This document shows, piece by piece, positions 43,750 to 44,191 of a DNA stretch of 44,191 nt. Every line of letters starts with the position of its first letter. Positions within the stretch are counted from its first letter, which is position 1. This stretch comes from Bacteroidota bacterium (GTDB taxonomy: Bacteria; Bacteroidota; Bacteroidia; Bacteroidales; P3): positions 1 to 44,191 of the forward strand of contig JAFNAR010000022.1 of the NCBI GenBank assembly GCA_017860255.1, read 5' to 3'. A model generated the notes under the pieces. It saw only the letters and a program-made list of their open reading frames with translations. It was not told the DNA's origin and searched no databases. The translations under genes were made by a program, and so were the position numbers.

Positions 43750-43853
43750 AATAGTTACCAAAGTTACTTAAGTTGCTATGTTAAAAAAAGGTTTTAAAAT
43801 TTTTTCTCAAACCTTTTTTTTAGGGGTTAATTTAAGTAACTTAAGTAACTATT
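43750..43853. repeat. 25-bp inverted repeat enclosing a terminator hairpin
   Basis: The arm at 43750-43774 (AATAGTTAC...AAGTTACTTAA) pairs with 43829-43853 with three mismatches. Inside lies a perfect 12-bp hairpin, AAAAAAAGGTTT at 43783-43794 and its complement at 43809-43820, which reads as a bidirectional terminator. The arms themselves hold repeated GTTACTTAA words. It could be an origin, a plasmid-like iteron site or a large terminator. Confidence 0.7.
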
Positions 43854-43910
43854 AGAAACTAATAATTAGAGAATAGTTAGTGATAATGATTAATGGTTAA
43901 TGATTAATAC

Positions 43911-43944
43911 AAAAAAAGAAAGGCAACCCAATTAAGGATTGCCT
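43911..43944 (-). terminator. terminator of the right-edge minus-strand gene
   Basis: AGGCAA at 43921-43926 pairs with TTGCCT at 43939-43944. On the minus strand the stem is followed by TTCTTTTTTTG. It lies about 125 bases beyond the stop at 44071. Confidence 0.6.
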
Positions 43945-44024
43945 AACTTTTCACTTACCCCTCATTCCACTAAAGGGGGAGAAGTTTTTATCTCCGATGC
44001 TCTCGAACTTCGTTCTTCGGGTCA

Positions 44025-44078
44025 CTTAAGGAGCTTAAAGAGTTTAAGGTCTTTAATGTCCTTAGACTCCTTACGGTG
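44025..44078. repeat. 9-bp minisatellite, six degenerate units
   Basis: The units CTTAAGGAG, CTTAAAGAG, TTTAAGGTC, TTTAATGTC, CTTAGACTC and CTTACGGTG follow each other without gaps. The last unit overlaps the stop codon of the minus-strand gene at 44071. The period of nine bases is kept although the bases drift. Confidence 0.65.
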
Positions 44079-44191
44079 CAACTGGAGCATCAGCAGCAGG
44101 TAAAACCAAACCCTTAGGCATTGGATTACGATATTCGTAATAAGCACTCTTAAGTTTGTTTTTAAAACGAACATTTGGCTTGAAATTAACC
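44071..44191 (-). CDS. C-terminal end of a protein, possibly HU-like DNA-binding
   Basis: The minus strand is open from the window edge to a TAA at 44071-44073 and encodes about 39 residues: VNFKPNVRFKNKLKSAYYEY, then RNPMPKGLVLP and an Ala/Pro-rich end. The 'VNFxPxxxxKxxLxxAxY' pattern resembles the end of Bacteroidetes HU-related proteins, but this is a weak match. The terminator at 43911-43944 supports a real gene. Confidence 0.5.
   Translation of the reverse strand, partial: VNFKPNVRFKNKLKSAYYEYRNPMPKGLVLPAADAPVAP

Overview
The window is AT-rich chromosomal DNA of a Bacteroidota (Bacteroidetes) bacterium. The support comes from the sequence: many promoters match the Bacteroidetes -7 element TAnnTTTG, with a TTTG/TTGG -33 element in the best cases, and Shine-Dalgarno sequences are scarce. 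Gene content agrees: a type IX secretion (T9SS) sorting domain, a PorD/DUF4835 homologue, the Bacteroidetes-type omega subunit beside bamD and coaBC, DUF2723, DUF4834 and a BT4734/VirE-type primase partner. Genus cannot be given.

Layout. 1-7184: the first bases of a divergent gene, then a tight run of rhomboid protease, tandem universal-stress-like protein, DUF4834-like protein, YfhO membrane protein and S9 peptidase. 7219-11155 (minus strand): membrane protein, trmD with an unlisted 56-residue ORF in front, and a T9SS cargo protein. 11353-16352: five overlapping genes (internally repeated exported protein, TPR protein, DedA, AroE, M50 peptidase). 16517-21305: bamD, rpoZ, coaBC, porD-like gene and an aminotransferase. 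21306-26680 is accessory: an IS3 scar joined to a dead T9SS sorting domain, two clusters of short palindromic words sharing a tail of about 90 bp, four copies of a hairpin-forming intergenic repeat, an aspartyl protease/PDZ gene, and a minus-strand operon of an AAA ATPase (DUF3696 type, broken by one TAA) and two small proteins that share a KNNVTTG tag. 26681-35297: GNAT acetyltransferase, mltG, then minus-strand DUF1801, rfaE2, flippase-like gene, panD, DUF2723 and arginine deiminase. 35298-36979: decayed and repeat-rich DNA with a beta-barrel gene broken by TAA, a fragment of a secreted protein and a third palindromic-word cluster. 36980-38686: fused dipeptide-type ABC ATPase. 38854-39050: two tRNA-Gln genes (UUG and CUG), each followed by a hairpin terminator. 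39100-43860: a probable mobile-element replication module (unknown 480-residue protein, BT4734-like protein, P4-type primase/helicase) ending in a large inverted repeat. The right edge holds the end of a minus-strand gene, perhaps HU-like.

How genes fit together. BamD, the PorD-like protein, the T9SS cargo protein and the beta-barrel remnant belong to outer-membrane assembly and export. PanD and CoaBC are both steps toward coenzyme A. RfaE2 and DUF2723 suggest surface glycan or glycoprotein work, and MltG ends glycan strands. The best candidate for an undescribed system is the operon at 23621-26014: two neighbouring small proteins, one membrane-anchored, carry the same short tag encoded with different synonymous codons, beside an ATPase of a type often seen in defence loci. 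The best undescribed DNA structures are the palindromic-word clusters and the four-copy repeat that bounds the accessory modules. All assignments were made by eye without database searches.
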